From Candidatus Amesbacteria bacterium (lineage in GTDB: Bacteria > Patescibacteriota > Microgenomatia > CAZETR01 > Amesbacteraceae): a stretch of 42,436 bases of DNA. The DNA is taken from assembly GCA_027331445.1 (NCBI GenBank), contig DAHWUD010000007.1, forward strand, positions 1 to 42,436, read 5' to 3'. Both the position numbers and the translations under genes were made by a program. Under the pieces are notes generated by a model. That model did no database searches. It was not told where the DNA came from and saw only the letters and a program-made list of their open reading frames with translations. Below, piece by piece: positions 21,706 through 30,061 of this stretch; position 1 is the stretch's first letter, and each line of letters starts with the position of its first letter.

Positions 21706-22548
21706 ATGGGTAAAAAACGCGTTTCCACACTGGGATCAGAAGATGAAGCCGCGGCTCGCTCCAAGCGGGCGGTGCAGCTGGAACAAAAAAAACTTCGCGA
21801 GGGTCCACCCGCTGGCAAGCGGGCCAAGTCTCCCGGATTAGCCGGAGGCCAACGGGTTGTCGATACCACCGCGGAAAGTCTGGCCGAGTTGGCCGTCATC
21901 GAAGCCAAAAAACAAGCCCTGGCCACCTCCACCCCGGAGGCTCAGGCCAAAACCCCCAAAAAAATCAGGACCCGCTCCAAGGCCTATCAGGCCGCCAAAG
22001 CCCAGGTCAACCCTGAATCCGCCTATCCCCTGGATGTCGCCCTTTCCCTGCTAAAAAAAGTCTCCATCACTAAATTTGATCCTACCGTGGAACTGCACCT
22101 CACCCTCAAAGAAAAAGGCTTTACCAAAAACATCGATCTGCCTCACTCCACCGGCAAGACCCGTAAAGCCGCTGTCGCCGACGCTGCCACCCTCGCCCAA
22201 ATTGCCGCCGGCCGGATCGATTTTGACCTTCTGTATGCCTCTGCCGACCAGATGGGCCAGCTCATCAAGTACGCCAAAGTTTTGGGCCCCAAGGGCCTCA
22301 TGCCCAATCCCAAAGCCGGCACCGTAGTCTCCGACCCCGCTGCCGCCGTTGCCGATTTGGCCAGCAAAAACACCATCACCCTGAAGACGGAAAAGGACGC
22401 CCCTTTAATCCACACTCAAATCGGCAAACTTTCTCTGGGCGACGCCAAGCTGACCGCCAATATTCAAGCCGTCCTGGCCGCCGTCCCCCGCCCTCAAAAA
22501 GTCGTCCTCAAATCCACCATGAGCCCGGCCATTAAACTTGTGGTATAA
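21706..22548 (+). CDS. rplA: 50S ribosomal protein L1 with long N-terminal extension
   Basis: L1 forms the mobile stalk at the E site. The conserved part begins around residue 100 (YPLDVALSLLKKVSITKFDP) and includes LPHSTGKTRKAAV, AKVLGPKGLMPNPKAGTVV and the closing TMSPAIKLVV. The first ~100 residues are an Ala/Lys/Glu-rich, probably disordered extension (KKRVSTLGSEDEAAARSKRA...), making 280 residues against about 230. The loop after VELHL is short compared with typical L1. Ribosome site GGGAGGT lies in the leader. It is separated from rplK by the dprA cluster. Confidence 0.95.
   Translation: MGKKRVSTLGSEDEAAARSKRAVQLEQKKLREGPPAGKRAKSPGLAGGQRVVDTTAESLAELAVIEAKKQALATSTPEAQAKTPKKIRTRSKAYQAAKAQVNPESAYPLDVALSLLKKVSITKFDPTVELHLTLKEKGFTKNIDLPHSTGKTRKAAVADAATLAQIAAGRIDFDLLYASADQMGQLIKYAKVLGPKGLMPNPKAGTVVSDPAAAVADLASKNTITLKTEKDAPLIHTQIGKLSLGDAKLTANIQAVLAAVPRPQKVVLKSTMSPAIKLVV
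22543..22548 (+). promoter_or_regulatory. -10 box of the rplJ transcript
   Basis: TATAAT overlaps the rplA stop codon. It gives a ~65-nt leader before the rplJ ATG, where ribosomal leader regulation by L10 often acts; the leader structure was not resolved. Confidence 0.5.
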
Positions 22549-22572
22549 TCCTTCCATTACCTAAGACAGCGT

Positions 22573-22606
22573 GTGCCAGCTCGTACTGAGCTTGCCGAAG
22601 TATCAC
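22573..22606 (+). repeat. Dispersed-repeat-like segment in the rplJ leader
   Basis: GCTCGTACTGAGCTTGCCGA and the following AGTA resemble the widespread TTCGACAAGCTCAGTACGAG type of intergenic repeat (as its complement). It sits in the untranslated leader. Confidence 0.4.
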
Positions 22607-22618
22607 GCCGAGGTTATT

Positions 22619-23137
22619 ATGTCTAAATACACTCCCAAAAAGATCAGTCAGGCCAAATCCGCTTCCGTGGCCGATCTGAAGACCTTCCTCCGGGTTGCAA
22701 AATCCGTGGCGGTAGTCGATTACACCGGCCTCAAAGTCTCTCAGGCTACAACTTTGCGCCAGGCCGTCAGGGCTGCCGGCGGCCACGTCTTAGTCACCAA
22801 AAACACTCTCTTCCGGATTGCCTTCGGTCAGCCTTTATCTCTCTCCGGTCTCAACGCCTTCGTCTTCTCCGATACGGATGAAGTCTCCGCCATCAAAGCC
22901 CTGGCCGATTTTTCCAAAAAAAACGGTGTCCTCACCTTCAAAGCCGGTTTATTGGGCGACCGGGTGTTGACCGCCGCCGAGATCGCCCGGCTGGCCACTA
23001 TTCCGGACCAGACCACCTTAGCCGGTAAATTGGTCGGCACCCTCAACTCCCCCCTCTTTAGGCTGGTTTACGCCCTCAATTGGAACCGTTCCCGATTAGT
23101 TCGCACTCTGGAGGCTGTCAGAGCCTCCAAATCCTGA
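22619..23137 (+). CDS. rplJ: 50S ribosomal protein L10
   Basis: L10 (172 residues from the ATG at 22619) anchors the L7/L12 stalk. The start MSKYTPKKISQAKSASVADL is used rather than an upstream in-frame ATG that would translate the repeat-like leader. VAVVDYTGLKVSQATTLRQA, AAGGHVLVTKNTLFRIAFGQ and LLGDRVLTAAEIARLATIPD are typical L10 motifs; the C-terminal helix binding L12 follows. The ORF leads into an 80-residue gene before rplL instead of directly into rplL. Confidence 0.93.
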   Translation: MSKYTPKKISQAKSASVADLKTFLRVAKSVAVVDYTGLKVSQATTLRQAVRAAGGHVLVTKNTLFRIAFGQPLSLSGLNAFVFSDTDEVSAIKALADFSKKNGVLTFKAGLLGDRVLTAAEIARLATIPDQTTLAGKLVGTLNSPLFRLVYALNWNRSRLVRTLEAVRASKS

Positions 23138-23138
23138 T

Positions 23139-23381
23139 ATGGGCAAAGCCAACTTCAAAAATAAAGCCCTAAGGAATAAGGCCAAAAAAATGCTTGCCGA
23201 GGGTCAACTTACCGGCCTGAAACCCGGTGAGGCCGAAAATATTGCCGCCGCCCGGGTCAGACTGGGGATTCCTACACTGGTCGACATTGTCACCCTAGCG
23301 AGGGAGCAGGGTATTTCCCTGTCGGAAGCGGAAAGACGCTTATCTCAACCTCACTCTTCATCCAAGGAGGTGAGAACTTAA
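23139..23381 (+). CDS. Small basic protein between rplJ and rplL
   Basis: The 80-residue protein starts 1 nt after rplJ and its stop overlaps the rplL ATG (TAATG), so it is embedded in the operon. It is basic at the N-terminus ([20 protein letters not shown]) and has a helical C-terminus: [20 protein letters not shown], then SLSEAERRL, in the style of a small DNA/RNA-binding helical domain. The family is not recognised. Its 3' end contains the strong AAGGAGGTGAG ribosome site for rplL. Confidence 0.65.
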   Translation: MGKANFKNKALRNKAKKMLAEGQLTGLKPGEAENIAAARVRLGIPTLVDIVTLAREQGISLSEAERRLSQPHSSSKEVRT

Positions 23382-23770
23382 TGAGCGACAAAGTCCACCA
23401 AATCATTACCGACGTCGAAGCCCTTTCCGTTTTGGAATTGGCCGACCTCGTCAAAGCCTTGGAAGATAAATTTGGCGTCTCAGCCGCCGCACCCGTCGCC
23501 GCGGCAGCCGCGTCCGCTGCGCCGGCCGCAGCCTCTGGCGAAGGTCCGGAAGGGCAAACCTCGTTTGACGTCATTCTCGCAAATGCCGGAGCCAACAAGA
23601 TTGCTGTCATTAAAGCCCTGCGCGAAATCAACCCCAACCTGGGATTGAAGGACGCCAAGGATCTCTCAGAAAAACCCAATGCTGAAATTCTCACCGGAGC
23701 CAACAAGGCTGCTGCTGAGGAAGCCAAGGCTAAATTAACTGCTGCCGGAGCCACTGTTACTTTAAAGTAA
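23381..23770 (+). CDS. rplL: 50S ribosomal protein L7/L12
   Basis: The stalk protein recruits translational GTPases. The N-terminal dimer domain ([20 protein letters not shown]), the Ala-rich hinge and the C-terminal domain ([20 protein letters not shown], then [20 protein letters not shown]) are all present; length 129 is normal. The start is preceded by AAGGAGGTGAG, one of the strongest Shine-Dalgarno sequences in the window, consistent with the need for several L12 copies per ribosome. Confidence 0.97.
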   Translation: MSDKVHQIITDVEALSVLELADLVKALEDKFGVSAAAPVAAAAASAAPAAASGEGPEGQTSFDVILANAGANKIAVIKALREINPNLGLKDAKDLSEKPNAEILTGANKAAAEEAKAKLTAAGATVTLK

Positions 23771-23786
23771 CCCCTCCGCGCTCAGT

Positions 23787-26048
23787 TCAAAGAGTCTCCC
23801 GCTTTGCGGGAGATTTTTTTATCCGTACCAGGATAACCGCCAGAACGACTCCGGCAAATACTCCCCCGACCACATACATCCAGAGCATCGCTGTCTGCGG
23901 CTGCATCACTACGTCCACTTCTACGACCGGTGCATCCCCCCCACGGTAATACTTTGCTGCCTGTTGTAAGACCCGTAAGCGATCGTCAACAAGTGTTCCC
24001 CGGCCGCCACCTGCATAAATTCCGCTATCCCGTTGGTGTCCGTCGTCGCCTCCATTGGCGTTGAATGTAAAGTTACCTTCGCCCCCGCTACCGGCTGTCC
24101 CCGGCTATCATCGACTTTGACTTTCAGGTCATAACCCTGCTCTGCCGGCACCGGACTTATCAGATTTTCCCCTCCCGGCATCGGCGTTTCCGTCGCCGCC
24201 GGCACCACCGGACTCACATTGGTAATCCGCACGCCTCCTATTCCACTCCCCGGCAGCTGCACCGCCATCTCCCCCGACCAGGGCCCCGGCATGCAGCCAC
24301 CACCGGCCCGCACCCTAAAGTAATATTTACTTCCGGTGTCCAGACTCCCCACCATCAGAGTTCTGTCGTTTCCTCCTGCCACATCATCATAGCTGTATTC
24401 ATATCCCCCTGTCGTCCTGCCGTACTCCACTGCAAACCGGTCAAAACTCCCGCTTCCCATGGAAAAATATAGCTTAGCCGTCCGGTTGTCGGTCGCCACA
24501 CCCGAATACAAATCCGGCGTCGGCGGCACCACGCTGGTGCATACCGGGGCCGGGAACGGCCCCTGGGGTAACCCCCCCGGACGAACTCGCTGCCGGGATT
24601 GGCGTCGGCGTGGGTGTCGGCGACGGAGTCGGAGTCGGTGTCGGCGTAGGCAATGTCACATACCCGAAATACAAAAAATTCGGATCCAGCGCCGTCGCCG
24701 GCACCGCCCCGTTCATCCGGAAGGCAAACATCAGTTCCCCGTTATACCTGTTGTCATACAAAATCGGGATGTCGGCGCTCCCATCTGCCCCCGCACTCCC
24801 TCCCGGCGATGTGTAGTACCGTGTCGCCGAAGACACTGTCGTCCCGTCGAAAGTCTTGTAATCGATCGACCCGTTGTCTCCGTTGGTCGTGGATTCAATA
24901 TAAGACACATACACCAGTCCCTGCGTCGCGTCGTACGCAATATCCAAGGTTGGTGCATAGCTGTGCTTCCCGTCAGCGCTGTAAAAATCGTAAGTGCCGG
25001 ATATGTTATCGCTGGCATCCAGGTAAGCTATACTGTCCGTATCCCCGTTGGTATTGTCTTTCCACCTCGGCTAGCCCAGGTACAGCCTGTCGTTAGCCGT
25101 ATCCAAAACCGGCCTGGTTAAAAGCTGGTTTTTCAGAATATATCCTCCGCCAGTAGTGTTAATTTGCCCCAGCACCCCCACGCTGGTCCAGCCCCCGCTC
25201 CAATTCAGGCTTCCGCTGTTCCACGTCGCCCGGTACACATCCACCCGGTTGTTTGTCGAGTTATTTTCTCCGGCAAACACGTATATGTCCTTGGCGTGTA
25301 TCCCGCTTCCTCCTCTGATCCCTGCTGCCTCCTCCACATCTCCCGAAGTCGCAGTAAAAATCTTATCCGCCGTCACTTGGGGCGGATCCGTCGAAAACAC
25401 TCCGGCAGAACTGATAGCCGTCCAGTTGCCCGCTGTTCCGTCTGCCGAAGTCATGGACAACTGCCGCATCGATCCCCGCACCTCGGCAAACCCCGTTCCG
25501 TACTTCGCCCACACCGCAATCAGCAACCCATGGGCCGAACCGTCGTTGTTCCAGATCGCCACCGTCTGCCCCAGGGTATTGGACGACGAGTAATCCAGCT
25601 GCAGATTCACACTCGAATCGTAGGTAATCGCCGTAATGTTAATCCTGCCGTCTCTCGTAATCGTGTATCTGCGGTAAATCATGCCATCCGAACTGGCCTG
25701 CGCCTCCCAAATCACATGCAGTTCGTCATCAATTGAATCGTAAGCCACGCTTCCCCGCGTCAAATAGCCTTAGCTGGTCGCCCCTTGTGTCCATATGGCC
25801 CCCTTGTCGTTCGACCACGTCCACCAGTGGTAATTGTTGGCCCTGTCTTCCGTCAACCAGATATACTTGCCGTACTTATCTATGGTCCATACCCGCCCCT
25901 GGGAAAAATTGATACAGTCTGTCCCGCAGTCGTTACCCGCCGCCGTTCCGATCTTGGCATACGTCCCGTCGGCCTGGACCGGTTTTACCTGCACCAGCCA
26001 CCACCCCAGCCCCGCCACCACTCCCAGAACGACGACAAACTTTTTCAT
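23787..26048 (-). pseudogene. Large surface protein gene broken by two stops and two frameshifts
   Basis: The pieces join into one protein. The signal anchor MKKFVVVLGVVAGLGWWLV starts at 26048. A TAA (25772-25770) follows TQGATS, and a TAG (25073-25071) follows DRLYLG, both in frame with matching sequence on each side. After a (TP)n linker a frame change near 24540 leads into CTSVVPPTPDLYSG and a fibronectin-III-like domain, then a carboxypeptidase-regulatory-like domain (DSRGQPVAGAKVTLHSTPME). A second shift in a run of seven G (23937-23943, plus-strand C) leads to a C-terminal helix (LWMYVVGGVFAGVVLAVILV). The N-terminal half resembles an exported beta-propeller (YDSIDDELHVIWEA). Four lesions argue for a pseudogene. 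Confidence 0.75.
23795..23820 (+). terminator. Intrinsic terminator after rplL
   Basis: TCTCCCGC/GCGGGAGA stem with TTT loop and seven T. It ends the rplA-rplJ-rplL transcript. Its sequence also forms the C-terminal codons of the opposing surface-protein frame. Confidence 0.9.
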
Positions 26049-26079
26049 GGGCAGAATCCAGTTATTGTATAAAAGTATA

Positions 26080-27084
26080 TTACTTGTGCACAATACTCTT
26101 CTTGTATAAATCCAAATTCTCCAGTGCGATCCCCGTCCCCCGCACCACGCACAGAAGCGGTTCCTCCGCCACGTGGCACGGCACCCCCGTCAGTTCCGTC
26201 ATCAGTTTGTCCAGATTGCGCAGCAGCGCCGTCCCCCCGCTCATCACAATTCCCTTATCAATAATGTCTGAAGACAGCTCCGGTGGTGTCTCCTCCAGCA
26301 CCCCCTTGGCCGCCCCCACAATCGAAAGCAAAATCGGCCGGATGGCCTCTGTCACCTCCGTGCTGGAAATCGCCACCGCCCGCGGCAGCCCGGTCACATT
26401 ATCCCGGCCTTTTACCTCCATCGCCTCTTCCTGCGGCAGCATGGTGGCCGAACCGATCCTGAGTTTCACCTCCTCTGCCGTCGTCTCTCCCACCAGCAGA
26501 TTGTGTTTTTTCTTCAAAAATCCGGCAATCGCCTCGTCAATCTTATTCCCGGCCACCCGCACGCTCTTATGCTGGACCACCCCGCCCAGGGAAATCACCG
26601 CCGCCTCCGCCGACCCCCCGCCGATATCAATAATCATGCTTCCGGAAGCCGCCGCGATCGGAATTTTTGCCCCGATCGCCGCCGCCAGCGGTTCATCAAT
26701 CAGATACGCCACCCGGGCTCCGGCCGAGAGGGTTGCATCCAAAACTGCCCTTCTCTCCACCTGTGTCACTCCCGCCGGCACACAAATCATCACGTCCGGC
26801 TTAAACAGCCACACCCGCCCGCATACCTGGGCGATAAAATAAGCCAGCATCGCCCGGGTCACCCGGTAATCAGCGATCACTCCGTCGCGCATGGGCCGCG
26901 AGGCCGCAATGTTTCCCGGCGTCCGGCCTAGCATTTCCTTCGCTTCATTGCCAACTGCCACCACCCGCCCGTCTTCTACCGCAATCGCCACCACCGTCGG
27001 TTCATTCATCACCAATCCCTTGCCGGCCAACCACACCAAACTGTTCGCCGTCCCCAAATCAATCGCCAGTCTTTTGTTTTTCAT
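26080..27084 (-). CDS. mreB: Rod shape-determining protein MreB
   Basis: MreB is the bacterial actin that directs the elongasome. The actin-ATPase motifs are clear: IDLGTANSLVWLAGKG (phosphate 1), IIDIGGGSAEAAVISLGG (phosphate 2), VMSGGTALLRNLDKLM (adenosine), and MREB-type NEPTVVAIAVEDG plus LIDEPLAAAIGA. Length 334 is normal. The TATCAT box (27095-27090) lies 5 nt before the ATG with no Shine-Dalgarno. It appears to be transcribed alone; mreC and mreD are not nearby. Confidence 0.95.
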   Translation of the reverse strand: MKNKRLAIDLGTANSLVWLAGKGLVMNEPTVVAIAVEDGRVVAVGNEAKEMLGRTPGNIAASRPMRDGVIADYRVTRAMLAYFIAQVCGRVWLFKPDVMICVPAGVTQVERRAVLDATLSAGARVAYLIDEPLAAAIGAKIPIAAASGSMIIDIGGGSAEAAVISLGGVVQHKSVRVAGNKIDEAIAGFLKKKHNLLVGETTAEEVKLRIGSATMLPQEEAMEVKGRDNVTGLPRAVAISSTEVTEAIRPILLSIVGAAKGVLEETPPELSSDIIDKGIVMSGGTALLRNLDKLMTELTGVPCHVAEEPLLCVVRGTGIALENLDLYKKSIVHK

Positions 27085-27165
27085 AATTTATGATATGTTT
27101 AGATCTCTTCTGATTACTTTAAACTCTCAGCTAAACTGCCTTATTAAATGCTAAAATACTCAATT

Positions 27166-28410
27166 ATGCAAGGAGCCGTGCGATCCCGGTTTTGGCTTCT
27201 CCTCTTGGGCCTGGTTATAGTTCCCGCCGGAACCGTCGCCGTCATTCTGTTTGCCAAAGGCTATCGCCCGGATCTTGCCCATCACGGTCTCCAGCCTACC
27301 GGCCTTTTAGTCGCCACTTCTTACCCCGACGCAGCTCAAATCTTCGTTGACGGCCAGCTTAAATCCGCTACCGACACCACTTTTAACCTGCCGCCCGGCC
27401 AATACGATATTGAAATAAAAAAGGACGGTTACTATCCCTGGAAAAAACATCTCACCGTTCAGGCCGAGATTGTCACCCGGGCAACTGCCGTTCTCTTTCC
27501 CACCATTCCTACTCTAAAAGCCGTCACCAGCGATGGCGCCAATCACCCCGTTCTTTCCCCGGACGGTTCTCACCTGGCCTTCTTCGGAGCCGGCATAAAT
27601 AGTAACAACATATACACACTAGATCTTTCTGATTCACCACTTGGGCTGCTAAATCGCGACTCCAAGTTGATCACCACCCTCCCCACCTCCTCTTACCGCT
27701 TGTCCTGGTCACCCGACTCCCGCCAGATATTAGCCCAAGCCACCTCTTCTGCCGTCTTAATCGACCCTAACTCCTCGCAAACTACCAATGCGACTGATAA
27801 CCTCTCTCAAATTTTAAAAGATTGGACACAGAGGCAAAATATCAAGACCGAACAGAAGTTTAGCGCTCTCCCCGGGAAGCTGCAACCTGTCATGGCCACC
27901 GCCGCCGCCGATTTGGTCTGGTCTCCCATGGAAAATAAGCTCCTATACACGGCTACCGCCTCTGCCGTCCTGCCTGCGGAAATCATTTCCCCCCTTCCCG
28001 GCAGCAGCACTCAGCCTCAGGAACGCTCCCTTACCCCCGGCCATGTCTACGTCTATGATATAGAAGAAGACCGTAACTTCTATATTGATAATGTCACCCC
28101 TCCCACCCCCTCTCCTAAATCCGAGACCAAATCATTGCCAACCATCAATAGCTATCAGCCAACAGCTATCAACGCGGGCTGGCTTTGGTTTCCCACCTCA
28201 TCCCATCTTTACCGGGTTACCGCCAATCAGGTCACCATCGAGGAATACGACCGCCAAAATCCGGTTACGGTCTATGTCGGTCCCATGTCCGAGCCCGTCG
28301 CCTTTCCCTACCCTTCTGCCAAACAGATGCTAATTTTGGCCAATCTCAATACCACCCCTGTCCCCTCAGGTTCAGCCTTGCCCCAGCTCTACGCCGTCCC
28401 CCTGCGCTAA
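27166..28410 (+). CDS. Membrane-anchored PEGA-domain protein with beta-propeller region
   Basis: The start is the ATG at 27166 (MQGAVRSRFW), 8 nt after TAAAAT (27152-27157); an ATG at 27148 lies upstream of that box. A single helix (FWLLLLGLVIVPAGTVAVIL) anchors the protein. A PEGA domain follows (AAQIFVDGQLKSATDTTFNL, then PPGQYDIEIKKDGYYPW), then WD40/TolB-like blade motifs (HPVLSPDGSHLAFFG, YRLSWSPDSRQILAQ, DLVWSPMENKLLY). About 414 residues. Such proteins are common cell-surface components; the ligand is unknown. Confidence 0.75.
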   Translation: MQGAVRSRFWLLLLGLVIVPAGTVAVILFAKGYRPDLAHHGLQPTGLLVATSYPDAAQIFVDGQLKSATDTTFNLPPGQYDIEIKKDGYYPWKKHLTVQAEIVTRATAVLFPTIPTLKAVTSDGANHPVLSPDGSHLAFFGAGINSNNIYTLDLSDSPLGLLNRDSKLITTLPTSSYRLSWSPDSRQILAQATSSAVLIDPNSSQTTNATDNLSQILKDWTQRQNIKTEQKFSALPGKLQPVMATAAADLVWSPMENKLLYTATASAVLPAEIISPLPGSSTQPQERSLTPGHVYVYDIEEDRNFYIDNVTPPTPSPKSETKSLPTINSYQPTAINAGWLWFPTSSHLYRVTANQVTIEEYDRQNPVTVYVGPMSEPVAFPYPSAKQMLILANLNTTPVPSGSALPQLYAVPLR

Positions 28411-28439
28411 TGCGGTTCCCCAAGGTATAATTGTCCCGG

Positions 28440-28511
28440 GCCTCCATAGCTCAACGGACAGAGCAGTCCCGTCCTAAGGGAAAGATGAGGGTTCAATTCC
28501 TTCTGGGGGCA
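28440..28511 (+). tRNA. tRNA-Arg (anticodon CCT)
   Basis: Acceptor GCCTCCA pairs with TGGGGGC, the loop GTCCTAA carries anticodon CCT, and the 3' CCA appears encoded (28512-28514). TATAAT at 28426-28431 is its likely promoter. Confidence 0.93.
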
Positions 28512-28537
28512 CCACCTTAACAATTTATTTTTTATAC

Positions 28538-28609
28538 CGGGGTGTGGTGAATCGGTATCACGCTACGTTCGGGACGTAGAGACAGAGGGTTCAATTCCCT
28601 CCACCCCGA
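28538..28609 (+). tRNA. tRNA-Pro (anticodon CGG)
   Basis: Acceptor CGGGGTG pairs with CACCCCG, the anticodon stem CTACG/CGTAG encloses TTCGGGA with CGG, the T arm is GAGGG/CCCTC, and the discriminator is A. Confidence 0.93.
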
Positions 28610-28663
28610 CTAAACTATCTTCTTCATTTTTTTAATCTTTAGCCCCCGTCCGGAAATTAACCC

Positions 28664-28837
28664 CTAAACAAAGTCCCCGCCCACTTGCACAAACCTCGTC
28701 ACCAGCCCCAATATATCCCGAAAACTTGCTCTATTTACTACAGGATCTTTAACTTGCACTGCGTCCCCTTTTTCTGCCACTACCTCTACCCTCTTATACT
28801 CTCCCGCTCTTATATTCTTTTTTCTTTGGGCAGCCAT
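28664..28837 (-). CDS. Small basic protein, 57 residues
   Basis: The frame begins ATGGCTGCC at 28837 and ends TAG at 28664. It encodes MAAQRKKNIRAGEYKRVEVV, then AEKGDAVQVKDPVVNRASFR and DILGLVTRFVQVGGDFV. A TAAATA box lies 6 nt upstream of the ATG, matching the leaderless pattern. The sequence is basic at the start and amphipathic at the end; no family recognised. The codon use, spacing and promoter make it more than a chance frame. Confidence 0.5.
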   Translation of the reverse strand: MAAQRKKNIRAGEYKRVEVVAEKGDAVQVKDPVVNRASFRDILGLVTRFVQVGGDFV

Positions 28838-28957
28838 TATGTATATTTAAAACACTCCTAGCCATAGCTGTCAATGCCCACTTTACTATATCGTATACAC
28901 AATTTATTCAGCCACGCCCTTTTATCCCTCTCGTTTTTGCCCCAGAATCACCAATTA

Positions 28958-30025
28958 CTATAAGTCCAAAACATCGGCCAGTTGCTTCACCAGCGTTACC
29001 ACTACTGCCGGGGCCAACAGGCTATTAGACTCCACCCCGTTGTCGTCCTTAATCGTCCAGGGTTTCTCTTTCACCACCACCCCCGTATCCCCTTTCCGGG
29101 TCAGGACATACTCCGGCGTCAGCTCATACTTGTCAAAATACTTCTTCGCCTGCACCGCCGGGACATGATTTCTTAGCAGAATCTTTGCCATTCCGTGCAA
29201 CCCCGACACTTTCTTCAAAATTTCCTCGTCCTTCTCCAGCCGCTCCCTGATAGGTCCGATTCCCAGGTCGTCCCCTTCTTTCGGCAGCATTACCTGCCGG
29301 TGGCATTCCGGGTTGTCACAGTGCATGATAAATTTCTCCGTTTTCGGGTCAAACTCGATATCTTTTGTCACCAGCAGTTTCAGATTCCGGGAAGTTTTGC
29401 ACTTGGGGCACACCACCCGGTACTTGATCCGCTCGTCGATCACCGAGATAGGAATATCGATGAGGATAAACATATCCGGATCCGACCTCAGATTCGCCAA
29501 GTCCCGGAAAAACAGCGAATATGACACCTGGTCCATATCCCGCGGCAGGCCGTCCAAAAACACGGCCTTACCGGAATATTTTGCCAATCTGACTTTCAGC
29601 AGGGCCAGGATAAATTCCGTCGGCAGCAGGCTGGCGGTGCTCCGGCCGTGCAATCTCTCCACCGCCTCGTCGAAGCTGATAAAACCCCTATAGCTAGCCT
29701 TGAGCTGTCTATATTCATCCGATTTCACAAACTGGTCCCATCCGGCGTGCACCTCCCGTACCAGGTCCCCCACGCTCACCAGGGCCACTTTATCCTGACC
29801 GAATATCTCGGCCACCATATTGGAATAAGTCCCCTTTCCCGAGTTCTTCTTCCCCACAAAATAGGCCATAAATGTCCCTGCCTTAAGATATTTCCTGATT
29901 GCCGCTATCTCATCCCCCGCCTTAGCCTCAAAATACGGCTTCCGGGACTTGGGGTCCGCCAGGTCAAAAGTTTTGGTCAGCCCCTTAACTTTAGTCCCCA
30001 CAATAGGAAACTCTAATCCCCTCAT
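28958..30025 (-). CDS. Adenylate-kinase-like NMP kinase with zinc-binding insert and extensions
   Basis: Counted from the ATG at 30025 (355 residues), the P-loop GKKNSGKGT is at 58-66, DGLPRDMDQ supplies the NMP-binding Arg motif, and a lid region holds VVCPKCKTS and CDNPECHR, a four-Cys zinc site. It is longer than adenylate kinase (~215 residues), with a 55-residue N-terminal extension and a long C-terminal part, so the substrate is uncertain. An upstream ATG at 30034 overlaps the TAAAAT box (30038-30033), so the ATG 7 nt after the box is chosen. Confidence 0.75.
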   Translation of the reverse strand: MRGLEFPIVGTKVKGLTKTFDLADPKSRKPYFEAKAGDEIAAIRKYLKAGTFMAYFVGKKNSGKGTYSNMVAEIFGQDKVALVSVGDLVREVHAGWDQFVKSDEYRQLKASYRGFISFDEAVERLHGRSTASLLPTEFILALLKVRLAKYSGKAVFLDGLPRDMDQVSYSLFFRDLANLRSDPDMFILIDIPISVIDERIKYRVVCPKCKTSRNLKLLVTKDIEFDPKTEKFIMHCDNPECHRQVMLPKEGDDLGIGPIRERLEKDEEILKKVSGLHGMAKILLRNHVPAVQAKKYFDKYELTPEYVLTRKGDTGVVVKEKPWTIKDDNGVESNSLLAPAVVVTLVKQLADVLDL

Positions 30026-30061
30026 ACCGCCCATTTTACCGCATTTTTCTTCCTACGCCAA

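Noticed and set aside
22573-22606. Translation of rplJ from an upstream in-frame ATG (22571)
   Set aside because: It would translate a repeat-like leader; L10 similarity begins at MSKYTPKK.
23787-26048. Stop-codon recoding (TAA/TAG read as sense)
   Set aside because: TAA and TAG clearly terminate other genes here (rpmB ends in TAG, secE in TAA), and the same locus also has frameshifts, so decay or error is simpler.
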